Source of the DNA: Flagellimonas olearia
GTDB lineage: Bacteria; Bacteroidota; Bacteroidia; Flavobacteriales; Flavobacteriaceae
Assembly (NCBI RefSeq): GCF_009184425.1
Contig: NZ_WELG01000001.1
Location: forward strand, 785,033 to 849,032
DNA: 64,000 nucleotides
Reading direction: 5' to 3'
Shown here: piece by piece, positions 33,839 through 42,628 of the stretch
How positions within the stretch are numbered: position 1 is the stretch's first letter
Layout: each line of letters opens with the position of its first letter
Notes under the pieces: model-generated
What the model was told of the DNA's origin: nothing
The model's database searches: none
What the model saw: only the letters and a program-made list of their open reading frames with translations
Program-made: the position numbers and the translations under genes

Positions 33839-34774
33839 ATGATAAAAGACTACACCATACTTTCATTCTTTTTCTTTTTTCTGAATCTCAGTCTATATCC
33901 GCAAGAGGTCCGTATATTTCATGTGGGGGATTTTGACCTGAATGGGAAGGTGAAGTCGTGTTTGGTGATCACGGATTATGGTAGGGAGTCTTTCGAGTTT
34001 AATGAAGAGGGGGTGTTGAAACGTACGGTGACCCAATACAACGATTCCGATCAAGATATTACCTACTACAAATATGATGGTGACGAATTGGTGGAAAAAC
34101 GTATGGAAAGTTATAAGAACAATGCATTGGATACATCCACCTCCATGGCCAATTTCTACACCATTGATACGGTACCACAGCGCAAAGTATTGGAAAAAAT
34201 CGTTTCCTATGACAAGCAATTCTTGGAACAGCAGGAATACCAATACAATGAAGAAGGTAGGTTGGCACGGATTATTACTTCCAATGCCGAAGGAGTGGAT
34301 GAGACCACGTTTGAATACACTCCGTATAAAAATGAAATTACGGTAAGTACTTTTACCAATGGTATTTTGGAGAAATCCGTACGTACGTCGGAACGAAAAG
34401 GTAAAAAAGGGGTACAGGAAGTAGTCCTAACCAAGGAATATATCGATGGGCAACCCAACCGCGCCACGGAAGAAGTCTTTAGTCCAAACGGTAAACTTGT
34501 GACCAGTGAAGACTTTTTGTACAGTGTAGCGGAAAAGGAGTTTATCTCACAGGAGAAACGCTTTTACCATTATTCGGATGGGGTATTGGGCAAAGTGGTG
34601 ACCAAGACCGTGACCACGGAAGCTGTTGAGGAATACATATTTCAGTTTGATAACCACCAGGAGAAAAACTGGGTAAAGCAAATCATCACCCCAAACAACA
34701 CCTACATCACCCGGGTGATCACTTATTACCCAGAGAAAGAAGAAACCCAACAGGGGCCCAATGATAGAAAATAG
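33839..34774 (+). CDS. Secreted protein with YD/RHS-like beta repeats, unknown function
   Basis: 311 residues. N-terminal signal (MIKDYTILSFFFFFLNLSLYPQ). The rest consists of beta-strand repeats with recurring YxYDGDELVEKRM, YQYNEEGRLARI, YTPYKNEITVSTF and FYHYSDGVLGKVV units, resembling the YD-type repeats of RHS-like toxblock proteins of Bacteroidota, but short and with no toxin domain. No family I can name with confidence. Monocistronic; convergent with the esterase gene (3-nt gap). Confidence 0.7.
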   Translation: MIKDYTILSFFFFFLNLSLYPQEVRIFHVGDFDLNGKVKSCLVITDYGRESFEFNEEGVLKRTVTQYNDSDQDITYYKYDGDELVEKRMESYKNNALDTSTSMANFYTIDTVPQRKVLEKIVSYDKQFLEQQEYQYNEEGRLARIITSNAEGVDETTFEYTPYKNEITVSTFTNGILEKSVRTSERKGKKGVQEVVLTKEYIDGQPNRATEEVFSPNGKLVTSEDFLYSVAEKEFISQEKRFYHYSDGVLGKVVTKTVTTEAVEEYIFQFDNHQEKNWVKQIITPNNTYITRVITYYPEKEETQQGPNDRK

Positions 34775-34777
34775 GAA

Positions 34778-35422
34778 TTAGACCAAATCCCGAATGAGTT
34801 TTGGTTTCACCTCATGGCCACCTTTGAACATCACAATTTCAGCCTTTCCTTGAAACAAGTCCTCAATCTTGACTTTTTCAGTGGCTAACCGTTCCGGGGT
34901 TATAAATTCATCTTTGTCCCCATACATAAGTTTTACTTGTGTAGTGTCTCGATCAAGGAAATCAAAATCCTCTTTTTTGAGTTCGTTGGGAATTCCTCCT
35001 GCATACAGAATCAGGGCGTGACATTTTAGTTTTCTATGGACCAGGTATCGCGTGGCCACCGACACCCCTTGGGAAAATCCAAAAAGAATGAGGTTGACGT
35101 GGGAGGGAAGCTGTTCCGTTTGGAGAACCGCATCCACATAGTGGATGACATTTTCAATCTCGATGGACGTATTTTCCTTGGTCAGCCAACTGGCCCCAAC
35201 ATATTTGTACTCGTTCTTCAGATAATATTTTGAGGGAGCTTGGGGAACAATAATGTAGTTTTCCTCAGGGTCAAGACCTTCAAAATATTTTACAAAGTAT
35301 CGACTTAGATACCCTATACCATGGAATACCAACCAAACATTTTTGGTTTTTTCTCCAAGGGTATTCTGTGTAAGATAGGTGTTTTTAGCGGTATACGTAA
35401 CCGTTTCTTCTTTGGGGAACAT
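34778..35422 (-). CDS. Alpha/beta hydrolase (phospholipase/carboxylesterase-like)
   Basis: 214 residues from ATG at 35422 (MFPKEETVTYTAKNTYL); a longer frame upstream overlaps the thioesterase promoter and start. Fold landmarks: VWLVFHGIGY (oxyanion), nucleophile Ser in GFSQG near residue 115, Asp in YGDKDEFI and His in FKGGHEV. The arrangement matches the YpfH/phospholipase-carboxylesterase family (PF02230). Cytoplasmic. Substrate unknown. Divergent from the menaquinone cluster. Confidence 0.87.
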   Translation of the reverse strand: MFPKEETVTYTAKNTYLTQNTLGEKTKNVWLVFHGIGYLSRYFVKYFEGLDPEENYIIVPQAPSKYYLKNEYKYVGASWLTKENTSIEIENVIHYVDAVLQTEQLPSHVNLILFGFSQGVSVATRYLVHRKLKCHALILYAGGIPNELKKEDFDFLDRDTTQVKLMYGDKDEFITPERLATEKVKIEDLFQGKAEIVMFKGGHEVKPKLIRDLV

Positions 35423-35483
35423 AAAGTGGATTGTAGGGGTACTATTGATAAAGCTTTGTGTAATTTTACAAAAAAATAGAACG

Positions 35484-35906
35484 ATGGAAGCGCATAAAGC
35501 GAAAATTCTATCCGTTTGCAACGACATTTGCAAGGGGACTTTGATGGAAACGTTGGATATAGATTACATAGATGTAGGGGAGAATTTTTTACTTGCCCGT
35601 ATGCCCGTGACCCCAAAAGTACATCAACCCGATGGTGTTCTGCACGGAGGGGCCACAGTAGCATTGGCCGAGAGCGTGGGCAGTGCCGCCTCCTATATTT
35701 TTTTGGATGGAAAGAAATTCTTTGTGCGGGGTATTGAGATTGCCGCCAACCATGTCAAGTCCATAAAGGAAGGCTATGTGTATGCGCGTGCTTCCATGCT
35801 GCATAGGGGAAGGACCACCCAACTTTGGGAAATCAAGGTCACCGATGAAGAAGGGAAACTCATTTCCAACTGTAAACTTACCACCATTGCCCTACCCAGA
35901 GAATAA
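35484..35906 (+). CDS. Hotdog-fold thioesterase, probable DHNA-CoA hydrolase
   Basis: 140 residues from ATG at 35484 (MEAHKAKILSVCNDIC). PaaI-type hotdog domain with HQPDGVLHGGATVALAESVGS, the active-site helix start. It lies 16 nt upstream of menF, so it is probably the 1,4-dihydroxy-2-naphthoyl-CoA hydrolase (MenI-type) of menaquinone synthesis. The assignment is from context; PaaI-like thioesterases hydrolyse other CoA esters as well. Confidence 0.8.
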   Translation: MEAHKAKILSVCNDICKGTLMETLDIDYIDVGENFLLARMPVTPKVHQPDGVLHGGATVALAESVGSAASYIFLDGKKFFVRGIEIAANHVKSIKEGYVYARASMLHRGRTTQLWEIKVTDEEGKLISNCKLTTIALPRE

Positions 35907-35922
35907 GGATTTTACAACCGTT

Positions 35923-36948
35923 ATGGAACAAGTGGCCCTTTGGTTTCAAAAAGGTCTACCGTTCTGTATCTATCGGAAACCTAAAGAGGAGCAAATAACG
36001 GCGGTATTCCAAGCGGATGACCGCTTGCACCCCGTTGTGGATTTTACGGAAAGTGGGTTTGTCTTTGCGCCATTCCGTTTGGAGGATGGAGCGGTATTGC
36101 TGAAACCGGATCAGATCTATTTGTGTGAGCATACCAGTAGTGTTCATGCCAAGGCCGAAGATATTTCTGTTACTGAAGTAGGCAAGCAGGCCCATCTTGA
36201 TTTGGTTCAAAAAGGGATTCAGGAAATCGCTGTAGGCCGATTGGGAAAGGTGGTCCTCTCCAGAAAATTGGAAAAGGAAACCGAGAAACCCATAACCGAA
36301 ATTTTCGACAAACTTCTGCAGTCGTATCCTAATGCGTTCTGTTATCTTTTTTTCCATCCTAAAGTGGGTACCTGGTGCGGTGCCACTCCAGAAACCTTGG
36401 TGCAGATTCAAAACAAAACAATGCGCACCATGTCCTTGGCGGCCACCCTTCCGTTTGTTCAAGGTGAAACCCCAAACTGGGGCCAAAAGGAACTGGAGGA
36501 ACAGCAAATGGTCTCGGACTACATCAAGGAACGTTTGACCTCCTCCATGGAAACCTTGGATGTAGAAACCGCCAAATCGGTAAGGGCTGGAAACCTTTGG
36601 CATTTGCGCTCCGAAATTAAAGGGGTGTTGTCCCAAGAAGGCTCAGTGGAGGAAATCATTTCCCTATTGCACCCCACACCCGCGGTTTGTGGCATTCCTA
36701 CTCAAGCGGCCAGGACCTTTATCCTGAAAAATGAAGGCTATCAACGAACCTATTACACAGGATTTTTGGGGGAACTCAATCTTAATGCCAAGGCAGAAGT
36801 TTCCTTGTTTGTAAACTTGAGGTGTATGGAGCTTCAGGGTAGCACAGCCTCAATCTTCGTAGGAGGGGGTATTACCCAAGCCTCTGACCCTGAACGGGAA
36901 TGGATTGAGACCCAGAATAAAAGTAGGACCATGCTCAATATCCTATAA
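35923..36948 (+). CDS. menF: Isochorismate synthase
   Basis: 341 residues from ATG at 35923 (MEQVALWFQKGLPF); the frame is open further upstream, but that overlaps the thioesterase. Chorismate-binding fold: VGRLGKVVLSRKLEKE, GTWCGATPETL, MSLAATLPF, NLWHLRSEIKG, HPTPAVCGIPT, RTYYTGFLGE and VGGGITQASDPEREW, which match the isochorismate synthase/anthranilate-synthase-like family with the MenF pattern. Converts chorismate to isochorismate, the first step of menaquinone synthesis. Confidence 0.92.
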   Translation: MEQVALWFQKGLPFCIYRKPKEEQITAVFQADDRLHPVVDFTESGFVFAPFRLEDGAVLLKPDQIYLCEHTSSVHAKAEDISVTEVGKQAHLDLVQKGIQEIAVGRLGKVVLSRKLEKETEKPITEIFDKLLQSYPNAFCYLFFHPKVGTWCGATPETLVQIQNKTMRTMSLAATLPFVQGETPNWGQKELEEQQMVSDYIKERLTSSMETLDVETAKSVRAGNLWHLRSEIKGVLSQEGSVEEIISLLHPTPAVCGIPTQAARTFILKNEGYQRTYYTGFLGELNLNAKAEVSLFVNLRCMELQGSTASIFVGGGITQASDPEREWIETQNKSRTMLNIL

Positions 36949-36988
36949 TTTGGTGTGGCATAATTTAGGGCAATCCCATTTTCAGATG

Positions 36989-36996
36989 TATTTTTG
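36989..36996 (+). promoter_or_regulatory. -7 promoter box just before menD
   Basis: TATTTTTG, perfect TAnnTTTG, ends 6 nt before the ATG at 37003. A TTG at 36994 in frame is part of the box, which argues for the ATG as start. No TTG at the -33 position. Confidence 0.45.
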
Positions 36997-37002
36997 TATT
37001 CC

Positions 37003-38739
37003 ATGATGTACTCAGATATCCCCTCGGCGCAGACACTGGTCCTACATTTTAAATCCCGAGGTATCAGAAATATTGTGATTTCTCCGGGATCTAGAAATGC
37101 TCCTTTGACTGTTGGGTTCACCAAGCATCCATTTTTTAAGTGCTTTAGTATTGTGGATGAACGATGCGCGGCTTTTTTTGCTTTGGGCATGGCGCAGCAA
37201 TTGCAGGAACCCGTTGCCGTGGTTTGTACATCGGGCAGTGCGTTGTTGAATTATTACCCTGCCGTGGCCGAAGCATTTTACAGTGACATTCCGCTGATCG
37301 TGGTTTCTGCTGATCGTCCCAGTTATCGCATCGATATTGGGGACGGACAGACCATCCGCCAAGAAAATGTATTGGAAAAGCATGTTGGGTACTCCGCCAA
37401 CTTAAAACAGGATGTTTCCCATGCCTCTGCTGCTGTTTCCAAATTGGGAGGGGAACGCTCAAAAGAAAATCAAGAAGATATACAGGCCTATAACGAAGAA
37501 GCTATTCAAAGAGCGCTGCAAACCGCTCTCCTTGAAAAATCCCCGGTACATATCAACATTCCTTTTGAGGAACCTTTGTATGGGACGGTATCAGAGCCAA
37601 CCATACCCATTCCTGTGGATAAACAAAGAATGGAATTGGAAGAAGTCCAAATGGATTGGGACCGTTTGGCTTCGGTTTGGAAAGCCAGTGAACGGAAAAT
37701 GGTATTGGTGGGGGTAAACCAGCCCAATGCAATAGAGCGGGAAGTGCTTGAAGCCTTGTCCAATGATGACAATACCTTGGTCTTTACCGAGACCACTTCA
37801 AATCTGCACCACCCCGATTTTTTCCCTAGTATTGATAGCATTATCGCCCCTATAGAAAAATCAACCGACCGGGAAACCCTTTTCCAGGATTTGCAACCCG
37901 ATTTGTTGGTTACTTTTGGTGGACTCATCGTTTCCAAAAAGATCAAGGCATTTTTACGAAAGTATCAACCCAAAACCCATTGGCATGTGGATTCCAAAAA
38001 GGCTTTTGACACCTTCTTTTGTCTGACTGAGCATTTAAAGGTGGACCCCAACACTTTTTTAAAGGCGATACTTCCTGATGAAAGTACCCTCGGTGCCTAC
38101 AAAACCAAATGGCTCAACATAAAGAAAGGCTATGAAGAGAAGCGCAAGGCGTACCTGAACCTGATTCCGTTCACGGATTTTTCGGTTTTTGATGAGGTAC
38201 TCCGAGGAATACCCAAAGGGTATCAGGTGCACTTGGCCAATAGTTCCACCATACGATATACCCAATTATTCCCAATGCATCCTTCACTGAAGGTATTTTG
38301 TAACCGAGGAACAAGTGGGATAGATGGCAGTACCTCCACGGCGGTGGGTGCCTCCATTTTTGAAGAAGAACCCACTATCTTGATTACAGGCGATCTGAGT
38401 TTTTTCTATGATAGCAATGCGTTGTGGAACGCTCACATACGTCCAGATTTTAGGATTATATTGATCAATAATTCTGGAGGGGGAATATTTCGAATCCTTC
38501 CAGGAAATGAAGATACGGATGAGTTTTCTACCTTTTTCGAAACCCATCATGGCCATACGGCCGAGCATTTGGCAAAGATGTACGGGTTTTCGTATCAAAA
38601 AGTGGATGATGGGGAACAATTGAAAAATGGTTTGACCAATTTTTATGATGCGTCGGACAGTCCCAAGATTTTGGAGGTTGCCACCCCTCGATTGCTGAAC
38701 GATAAAATTTTGCTTGGCTACTTCGATTTCATATCTTAG
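37003..38739 (+). CDS. menD: 2-succinyl-5-enolpyruvyl-6-hydroxy-3-cyclohexene-1-carboxylate synthase
   Basis: 578 residues (ATG at 37003, second ATG at 37006). ThDP-dependent enzyme: N-terminal Pyr domain with ISPGSRNAPLTVGF and GMAQQLQEPVAVVCTSGSALLNYYPAVAEAFY, and a C-terminal PP domain with GTSGIDGSTSTAVGASI and GDLSFFYDSNALWN, then the NNSGGGIFRILPG motif. Converts isochorismate plus 2-oxoglutarate to SEPHCHC in menaquinone synthesis. 54 nt downstream of menF. Length normal. Confidence 0.96.
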   Translation: MMYSDIPSAQTLVLHFKSRGIRNIVISPGSRNAPLTVGFTKHPFFKCFSIVDERCAAFFALGMAQQLQEPVAVVCTSGSALLNYYPAVAEAFYSDIPLIVVSADRPSYRIDIGDGQTIRQENVLEKHVGYSANLKQDVSHASAAVSKLGGERSKENQEDIQAYNEEAIQRALQTALLEKSPVHINIPFEEPLYGTVSEPTIPIPVDKQRMELEEVQMDWDRLASVWKASERKMVLVGVNQPNAIEREVLEALSNDDNTLVFTETTSNLHHPDFFPSIDSIIAPIEKSTDRETLFQDLQPDLLVTFGGLIVSKKIKAFLRKYQPKTHWHVDSKKAFDTFFCLTEHLKVDPNTFLKAILPDESTLGAYKTKWLNIKKGYEEKRKAYLNLIPFTDFSVFDEVLRGIPKGYQVHLANSSTIRYTQLFPMHPSLKVFCNRGTSGIDGSTSTAVGASIFEEEPTILITGDLSFFYDSNALWNAHIRPDFRIILINNSGGGIFRILPGNEDTDEFSTFFETHHGHTAEHLAKMYGFSYQKVDDGEQLKNGLTNFYDASDSPKILEVATPRLLNDKILLGYFDFIS

Positions 38740-38774
38740 AGCAAGTATACATCATCAACAATAACCATTTAAAA

Positions 38775-39116
38775 ATGAGCAAACGAGACGAACTCATCCA
38801 GAAGTACGCAGAGGAGATCAAAACAAAATTCGGGGAGGAACCCAATATGGACCTTTTGACCAAGGTAACCATAGGATTGGGACCTTCCATTTATAATCTG
38901 GACGCTTCAAAAGTTTCTGGATCCAATGAAAAGGAGATGGAGACGGTAAAGACCAATTTCCTGATTAAAAAACTGGGCCTTTCGGATGGTCCCCAATTGT
39001 CCGAAGCCATCAATACCGTCATAGACGCCTATGGCCGGTCGGACAAGAATAAATATCGTGCCGTGATCTATTATATGTTGGCCAAGCATTTTAAGAAGGA
39101 ATCCATCTATAATTAA
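38775..39116 (+). CDS. DUF2853 family protein
   Basis: 113 residues, all-helical (MSKRDELIQKYAEEIKTKFG). The pattern NMDLLTKVTIGLGPSIYNLDASKVSG and SEAINTVIDAYGRSDKNKYRAVIYYMLAKHF is DUF2853, a small cytoplasmic family with a known alpha-helical structure and no assigned role. 35 nt downstream of menD and followed by a terminator that ends the men sub-operon. Confidence 0.9.
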   Translation: MSKRDELIQKYAEEIKTKFGEEPNMDLLTKVTIGLGPSIYNLDASKVSGSNEKEMETVKTNFLIKKLGLSDGPQLSEAINTVIDAYGRSDKNKYRAVIYYMLAKHFKKESIYN

Positions 39117-39133
39117 GAAAAAGCCTCTCAAGT

Positions 39134-39160
39134 AAAGCTGCTGAAAGGGCAGCTTTTTTT
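39134..39160 (+). terminator. Rho-independent terminator after DUF2853 gene
   Basis: 8-bp stem AAAGCTGC/GCAGCTTT (39134-39141, 39149-39156), 7-nt loop TGAAAGG, T tract to 39160. Confidence 0.85.
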
Positions 39161-39178
39161 ATACCCATAATTTCAATC

Positions 39179-39186
39179 TACCTTTG
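39179..39186 (+). promoter_or_regulatory. -7 promoter box 4 nt before the CvfB-like gene
   Basis: TACCTTTG, perfect TAnnTTTG, ends 4 nt before the ATG at 39191, so the transcript would be leaderless. Confidence 0.45.
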
Positions 39187-39190
39187 CCAT

Positions 39191-40021
39191 ATGATTCAAC
39201 TAGGCAACTATAACACCCTACAGGTACTGCGGAGTACCAGCGTAGGCCTCTTTTTGGGAGATGATGAAGGAACAGAAATCCTTCTGCCCAACAAATATGT
39301 TCCGGAAGATTTTAAGATAGATATGGATATGGAAGTGTTCTGCTATCTGGACAACAATGAACGCCCCGTAGCCACAACATTGAAGCCGCTCATTATCAGA
39401 AATGGCTTTGCTTTTCTGGAAGTGGTAGAGGTAGGGGAGTTTGGGGCCTTTATGGACTGGGGCGTGGAGAAACATTTGTTGGTTCCGTTCAAGGAGCAGA
39501 CCGTGCGAATGGAAGAAGGGAGAAAGTATGTGGTGCACTGTTATTTGGATGAAAAAACGTTCCGCTTGACGGGTTCCAGCAAGGTGGACAAGTTTTTATC
39601 CAATGTGGAAGTAGCCTATGGGGTAAATGATGAAGTAGATTTGCTGGTCTACAGGAGAACCCCGCTGGGATGGGAAGTCATTGTGGATGAAAGACACAAA
39701 GGACTCATTTTTGAAAGTGATGTATTTCGGCCCATTGCTATTGGGGACGCTCTTAAAGGATACATCAAAAATGTAAGGGAGGACAAAAAAATAGACCTGT
39801 CCCTTCAACCCATTGGAGCAAAAATGTTGGAGCCCACGGCCAAAATGATCTATGATAAGTTAGTGGAGAGCGATGGATTTCTGCCTTTGCATGATAAATC
39901 ATCGCCAGAAGAAATACAGCAGATAATGCGTATGAGTAAAAAGGCCTTTAAAAAAGGGATTGGCATTCTGTACCGCCAGCGAAAGATCAATCTTCAGGAG
40001 GATGGCATCTACTTGTTGTAA
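39191..40021 (+). CDS. CvfB-like S1 RNA-binding protein
   Basis: 276 residues. Multiple S1/OB-fold repeats: GNYNTLQVLRSTSVGLFLGD..., NGFAFLEVVEVGEFGAFMDWG, RLTGSSKVDKFL, HKGLIFESDVFRPIAIGD, and a C-terminal winged-helix-like region (IQQIMRMSKKAFKKGIGILYRQ). This matches the CvfB/YitL family that binds RNA and affects virulence or translation in Firmicutes. Cytoplasmic. Between two terminator- and promoter-like elements, so probably its own transcript within the menaquinone region. Confidence 0.88.
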   Translation: MIQLGNYNTLQVLRSTSVGLFLGDDEGTEILLPNKYVPEDFKIDMDMEVFCYLDNNERPVATTLKPLIIRNGFAFLEVVEVGEFGAFMDWGVEKHLLVPFKEQTVRMEEGRKYVVHCYLDEKTFRLTGSSKVDKFLSNVEVAYGVNDEVDLLVYRRTPLGWEVIVDERHKGLIFESDVFRPIAIGDALKGYIKNVREDKKIDLSLQPIGAKMLEPTAKMIYDKLVESDGFLPLHDKSSPEEIQQIMRMSKKAFKKGIGILYRQRKINLQEDGIYLL

Positions 40022-40103
40022 GTAAAATACCATAAAGGCCCAAATAGCAAGGATTTATAAGGGATTTTGATACCATTGGGTTTTTTTCTTTCGCCAAAAA
40101 CTT

Positions 40104-40111
40104 TACATTTG
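40104..40111 (+). promoter_or_regulatory. -7 promoter box for the SPOR-like and menA genes
   Basis: TACATTTG, perfect TAnnTTTG, 71 nt upstream of the ATG at 40183. The best -33 candidate is a TTT run. It gives the longest probable 5' UTR of the men genes. Confidence 0.4.
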
Positions 40112-40182
40112 TAAGTGTGTATATTAACTCATTGACAGTTATGTGCTTAGCAGAACTGTAGAACCCGTAACCTTTTAGCAGT

Positions 40183-40782
40183 ATGCCTTTTATTGAAGAA
40201 AGCGATTTGTTGGACCTTCATAAGGATATCGATAAGGCCCAGATTATCAACGAAAGACTTCTAGATCAGATAAAATATAAGAACAAGGATTTGCGAAAAA
40301 TAAAGTTGCAACGGAACATTCTTTTAGGTTTTGTTGGACTTTTTGTAATTGGCACCCTGGCCATCACATCCTTTACCGCAGGGTTGAGCAGCAAGCAATC
40401 CTATGAGAACCAAAACAATCTTTTGGTAAGTATAGACAGTCTGGATGCCATCAAGACCCGAATAGATAACCTCAAAAGTCAAAATGAAGAGCTCAGCTTG
40501 GTCAAGGAGTTTTACTTGGCGAAAGAGTTTCTGAACAAGGAAACCATCTATTCCGTGCAGGTAAAGTCGTTTGTAGATAATAATGTAACGCTTGCCTCGG
40601 AGGCATTGACCAATACACTTTTTGTAAAGACCAATCCGTTTTACGCCTATTCCTTGGGGAACTTTGAGACCTTGGATGAAGCACAATCTTTCCGCAAACA
40701 ATTGGTACAGATGGGCTTTCAGGATGCCTTTGTGGCCTCGTACCAAGACGGAAAACGAATTAAAATAGAAGATCCGTATTAA
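40183..40782 (+). CDS. Membrane-anchored coiled-coil protein with SPOR-like C-terminus
   Basis: 199 residues. N-terminal cytoplasmic helix, a membrane helix at about 45-67 (ILLGFVGLFVIGTLAITSFTAG), a periplasmic coiled coil (DSLDAIKTRIDNLKSQNEELSL) and a C-terminal domain with YSVQVKSFVDNNV and YAYSLGNFETLDEAQSFRKQLVQMGFQDAFVASYQDGKRI. The spacing YxVQV...F...LGNFETLDEAQ...G...A is that of SPOR peptidoglycan-binding domains. Role unknown; two nt upstream of menA. Confidence 0.65.
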   Translation: MPFIEESDLLDLHKDIDKAQIINERLLDQIKYKNKDLRKIKLQRNILLGFVGLFVIGTLAITSFTAGLSSKQSYENQNNLLVSIDSLDAIKTRIDNLKSQNEELSLVKEFYLAKEFLNKETIYSVQVKSFVDNNVTLASEALTNTLFVKTNPFYAYSLGNFETLDEAQSFRKQLVQMGFQDAFVASYQDGKRIKIEDPY

Positions 40783-40784
40783 TC

Positions 40785-41693
40785 TTGGGAAATTTTAAGG
40801 CCTGGGTACAGGCTGCTAGACTACGCACCCTTCCGTTATCTTTATCTGGAATAATAATGGGTACCGCCTTGGCTGCCAAACAAGGTGTTTTCGATGGAAC
40901 GATTTTTATTCTTGCCTTGCTGACCACGGTCGGTTTTCAGGTCACCTCCAACTTTGCCAATGACTATGGTGACGGGGTAAAGGGAACCGATAATGAAGAC
41001 CGGATAGGTCCGGCACGTGCCCTGCAAAGTGGGTGGCTTACCCGTTCTGCGTTGAAGAAAGGAATCATTGTATCGATAGGGATTTCACTTTTGTTGGCCA
41101 TTGGTTTGATCTACATCGCTTTTGGGTTGGATAATCTACCATATATCGTATTGTTTTTAGTGCTTGGCATTCTTAGCATTTGGGCCGCATTGAAATATAC
41201 CATGGGTTCCAATCCATATGGTTATATGGGCTTGGGCGATGTGTTCGTGTTTTTGTTTTTTGGACTTTTGGGCGTGTTGGGAAGCATGTTCCTCTATACA
41301 AAAAGCATAACTTGGACTTCTTTGCTACCCGCTATTGGTATAGGAACATTGTGTGTGGGAGTTCTTAATTTGAACAACTTGCGGGATGTGGTTTCAGATG
41401 GAAAGCATGGTAAGAACACCTTGGTGGTAAAAATGGGCTTTCAAAATGGAAAAAAATATCATTTTCTATTGTTGGTGTCCGCTCTTATTAGTTTTATGGC
41501 CTATATCTTTATTGAAAGATTGAGCATTGTGCAATCCTTTTTTATGATCGCTTTTGTGCCCATAGTGGCCCACTTGATAAAAGTCATGTCCACCCAAGTG
41601 CCAGGAGCCTTGGATAATGAGCTTAAAAAACTGGCCCTCAGTACTTTTCTGTTATCCGTACTCTTCTATGCGGCAGTAAATTATTTTTTGTAA
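40785..41693 (+). CDS. menA: 1,4-dihydroxy-2-naphthoate octaprenyltransferase
   Basis: 302 residues from TTG at 40785 (MGNFKAWVQAARLRTLPLS). UbiA superfamily, about eight membrane helices. First Asp-rich motif NDYGDGVKGTDNED (residues 59-72), second in NLRDVVSDGKHGKN near 195. Prenylates DHNA to demethylmenaquinone in the membrane. The start codon sits 2 nt after the previous stop, so the two are translated together. Confidence 0.94.
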   Translation: MGNFKAWVQAARLRTLPLSLSGIIMGTALAAKQGVFDGTIFILALLTTVGFQVTSNFANDYGDGVKGTDNEDRIGPARALQSGWLTRSALKKGIIVSIGISLLLAIGLIYIAFGLDNLPYIVLFLVLGILSIWAALKYTMGSNPYGYMGLGDVFVFLFFGLLGVLGSMFLYTKSITWTSLLPAIGIGTLCVGVLNLNNLRDVVSDGKHGKNTLVVKMGFQNGKKYHFLLLVSALISFMAYIFIERLSIVQSFFMIAFVPIVAHLIKVMSTQVPGALDNELKKLALSTFLLSVLFYAAVNYFL

Positions 41694-41726
41694 TTTTGAG
41701 ATATAACCAGATAAACTTTAAGGAAC

Positions 41727-42482
41727 GTGGAGCAACCGATTAAAATTTTGATTGTAGAGGACAACGTCATCATTGCAGATGATATGCAGTCCATGTTGGA
41801 AGAGATTGGTTATGAGATCGTGGACAATGTCATTGTTTACGAGCAAGCCGTTGAGGTATTGAAGAACAACCATGTAGACTTGGTTTTGATCGATATTATC
41901 TTGGCTTCTGACAAAACCGGGATAGATCTTGGAAAGCACATTCGCGATGTGTACAATATTCCATTTATTTTTGTGACCTCCAACTCGGATAGGGCCACGG
42001 TTGAAAATGCCAAAACGGTAAAACCGGATGGGTATTTGGTAAAGCCATTTGAGCAACAAGATTTATATACTTCCATAGAAATTGCCCTTTCCAACTTTAA
42101 CTATTCAAAAAAGGCGGAAATAAAGGAAACGGATAGTGAGGATGGAGATACCATCACTTCCAATTCAGTGCTAAAGGATTCCATATTCGTCAAAAAGCAG
42201 CATTTGTATTACCGAATCCAGTTTGGTGACATCCAGTTTATCAAAGCGGACAATGTGTATTTGGAAGTCAATACGGTGGACAAGAAATTCTTGGTACGTT
42301 CTCCCTTGAAGGATTATTTGGAGAAATTGCCCAAGAACAAATTCTACAGGGCACACAAATCCTATATTGTTAATGTGGATCATATAGATGCCATCAACTC
42401 CAAGGATATTATGATCAATAACAACCTGATTCCCATCTCCAAGGATTTCAAAGAGTTTATTCTCTCCTCAATGAACAGTTAG
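41727..42482 (+). CDS. LytTR-family response regulator
   Basis: 251 residues from GTG at 41727. Receiver domain: acidic pair E11/D12, phospho-acceptor D56 in VLIDIIL, VKPF near 109. LytTR DNA-binding domain at about 145-248: HLYYRIQFGDIQFIKADNVYLEV and FYRAHKSYIVNVDHIDAI. LytTR domains bind direct repeats with about two helical turns between copies. The downstream intergenic region carries such repeats (42776-42828), and the kinase gene follows. Downstream of menA by 33 nt. Confidence 0.93.
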   Translation: MEQPIKILIVEDNVIIADDMQSMLEEIGYEIVDNVIVYEQAVEVLKNNHVDLVLIDIILASDKTGIDLGKHIRDVYNIPFIFVTSNSDRATVENAKTVKPDGYLVKPFEQQDLYTSIEIALSNFNYSKKAEIKETDSEDGDTITSNSVLKDSIFVKKQHLYYRIQFGDIQFIKADNVYLEVNTVDKKFLVRSPLKDYLEKLPKNKFYRAHKSYIVNVDHIDAINSKDIMINNNLIPISKDFKEFILSSMNS

Positions 42483-42511
42483 TGTTCTTGATGTGAAAAA
42501 AGATATCATTG

Positions 42512-42535
42512 AGTGCCCAATAGGGCACTTTTTTT
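42512..42535 (+). terminator. Rho-independent terminator after the LytTR regulator gene
   Basis: 7-bp stem AGTGCCC/GGGCACT (42512-42518, 42523-42529), AATA loop, T tract to 42535. Separates the regulator from the small RNA and kinase transcripts. Confidence 0.85.
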
Positions 42536-42577
42536 ATGCAACAATCTTTTTTAAATACATGACCACAACTTTCAACG

Positions 42578-42624
42578 GGTTCACAACAAAGTTTTCATGC
42601 TTTGGAAGGATGCAAGTACTTTAG
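42578..42624 (+). promoter_or_regulatory. Putative LytTR-motif promoter of a small RNA
   Basis: GGTTCACAACA (42578-42588) differs from the kinase-promoter motif GTTTCACAACA at one base. Exactly 28 nt later is TACTTTAG (42617-42624), matching TAnnTTTG at five of six fixed bases. The upstream 21-bp-phased position (42557-42567) has a degenerate copy. No -33 TTG is present, as expected of an activated promoter. Confidence 0.5.
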
Positions 42625-42628
42625 CAGT

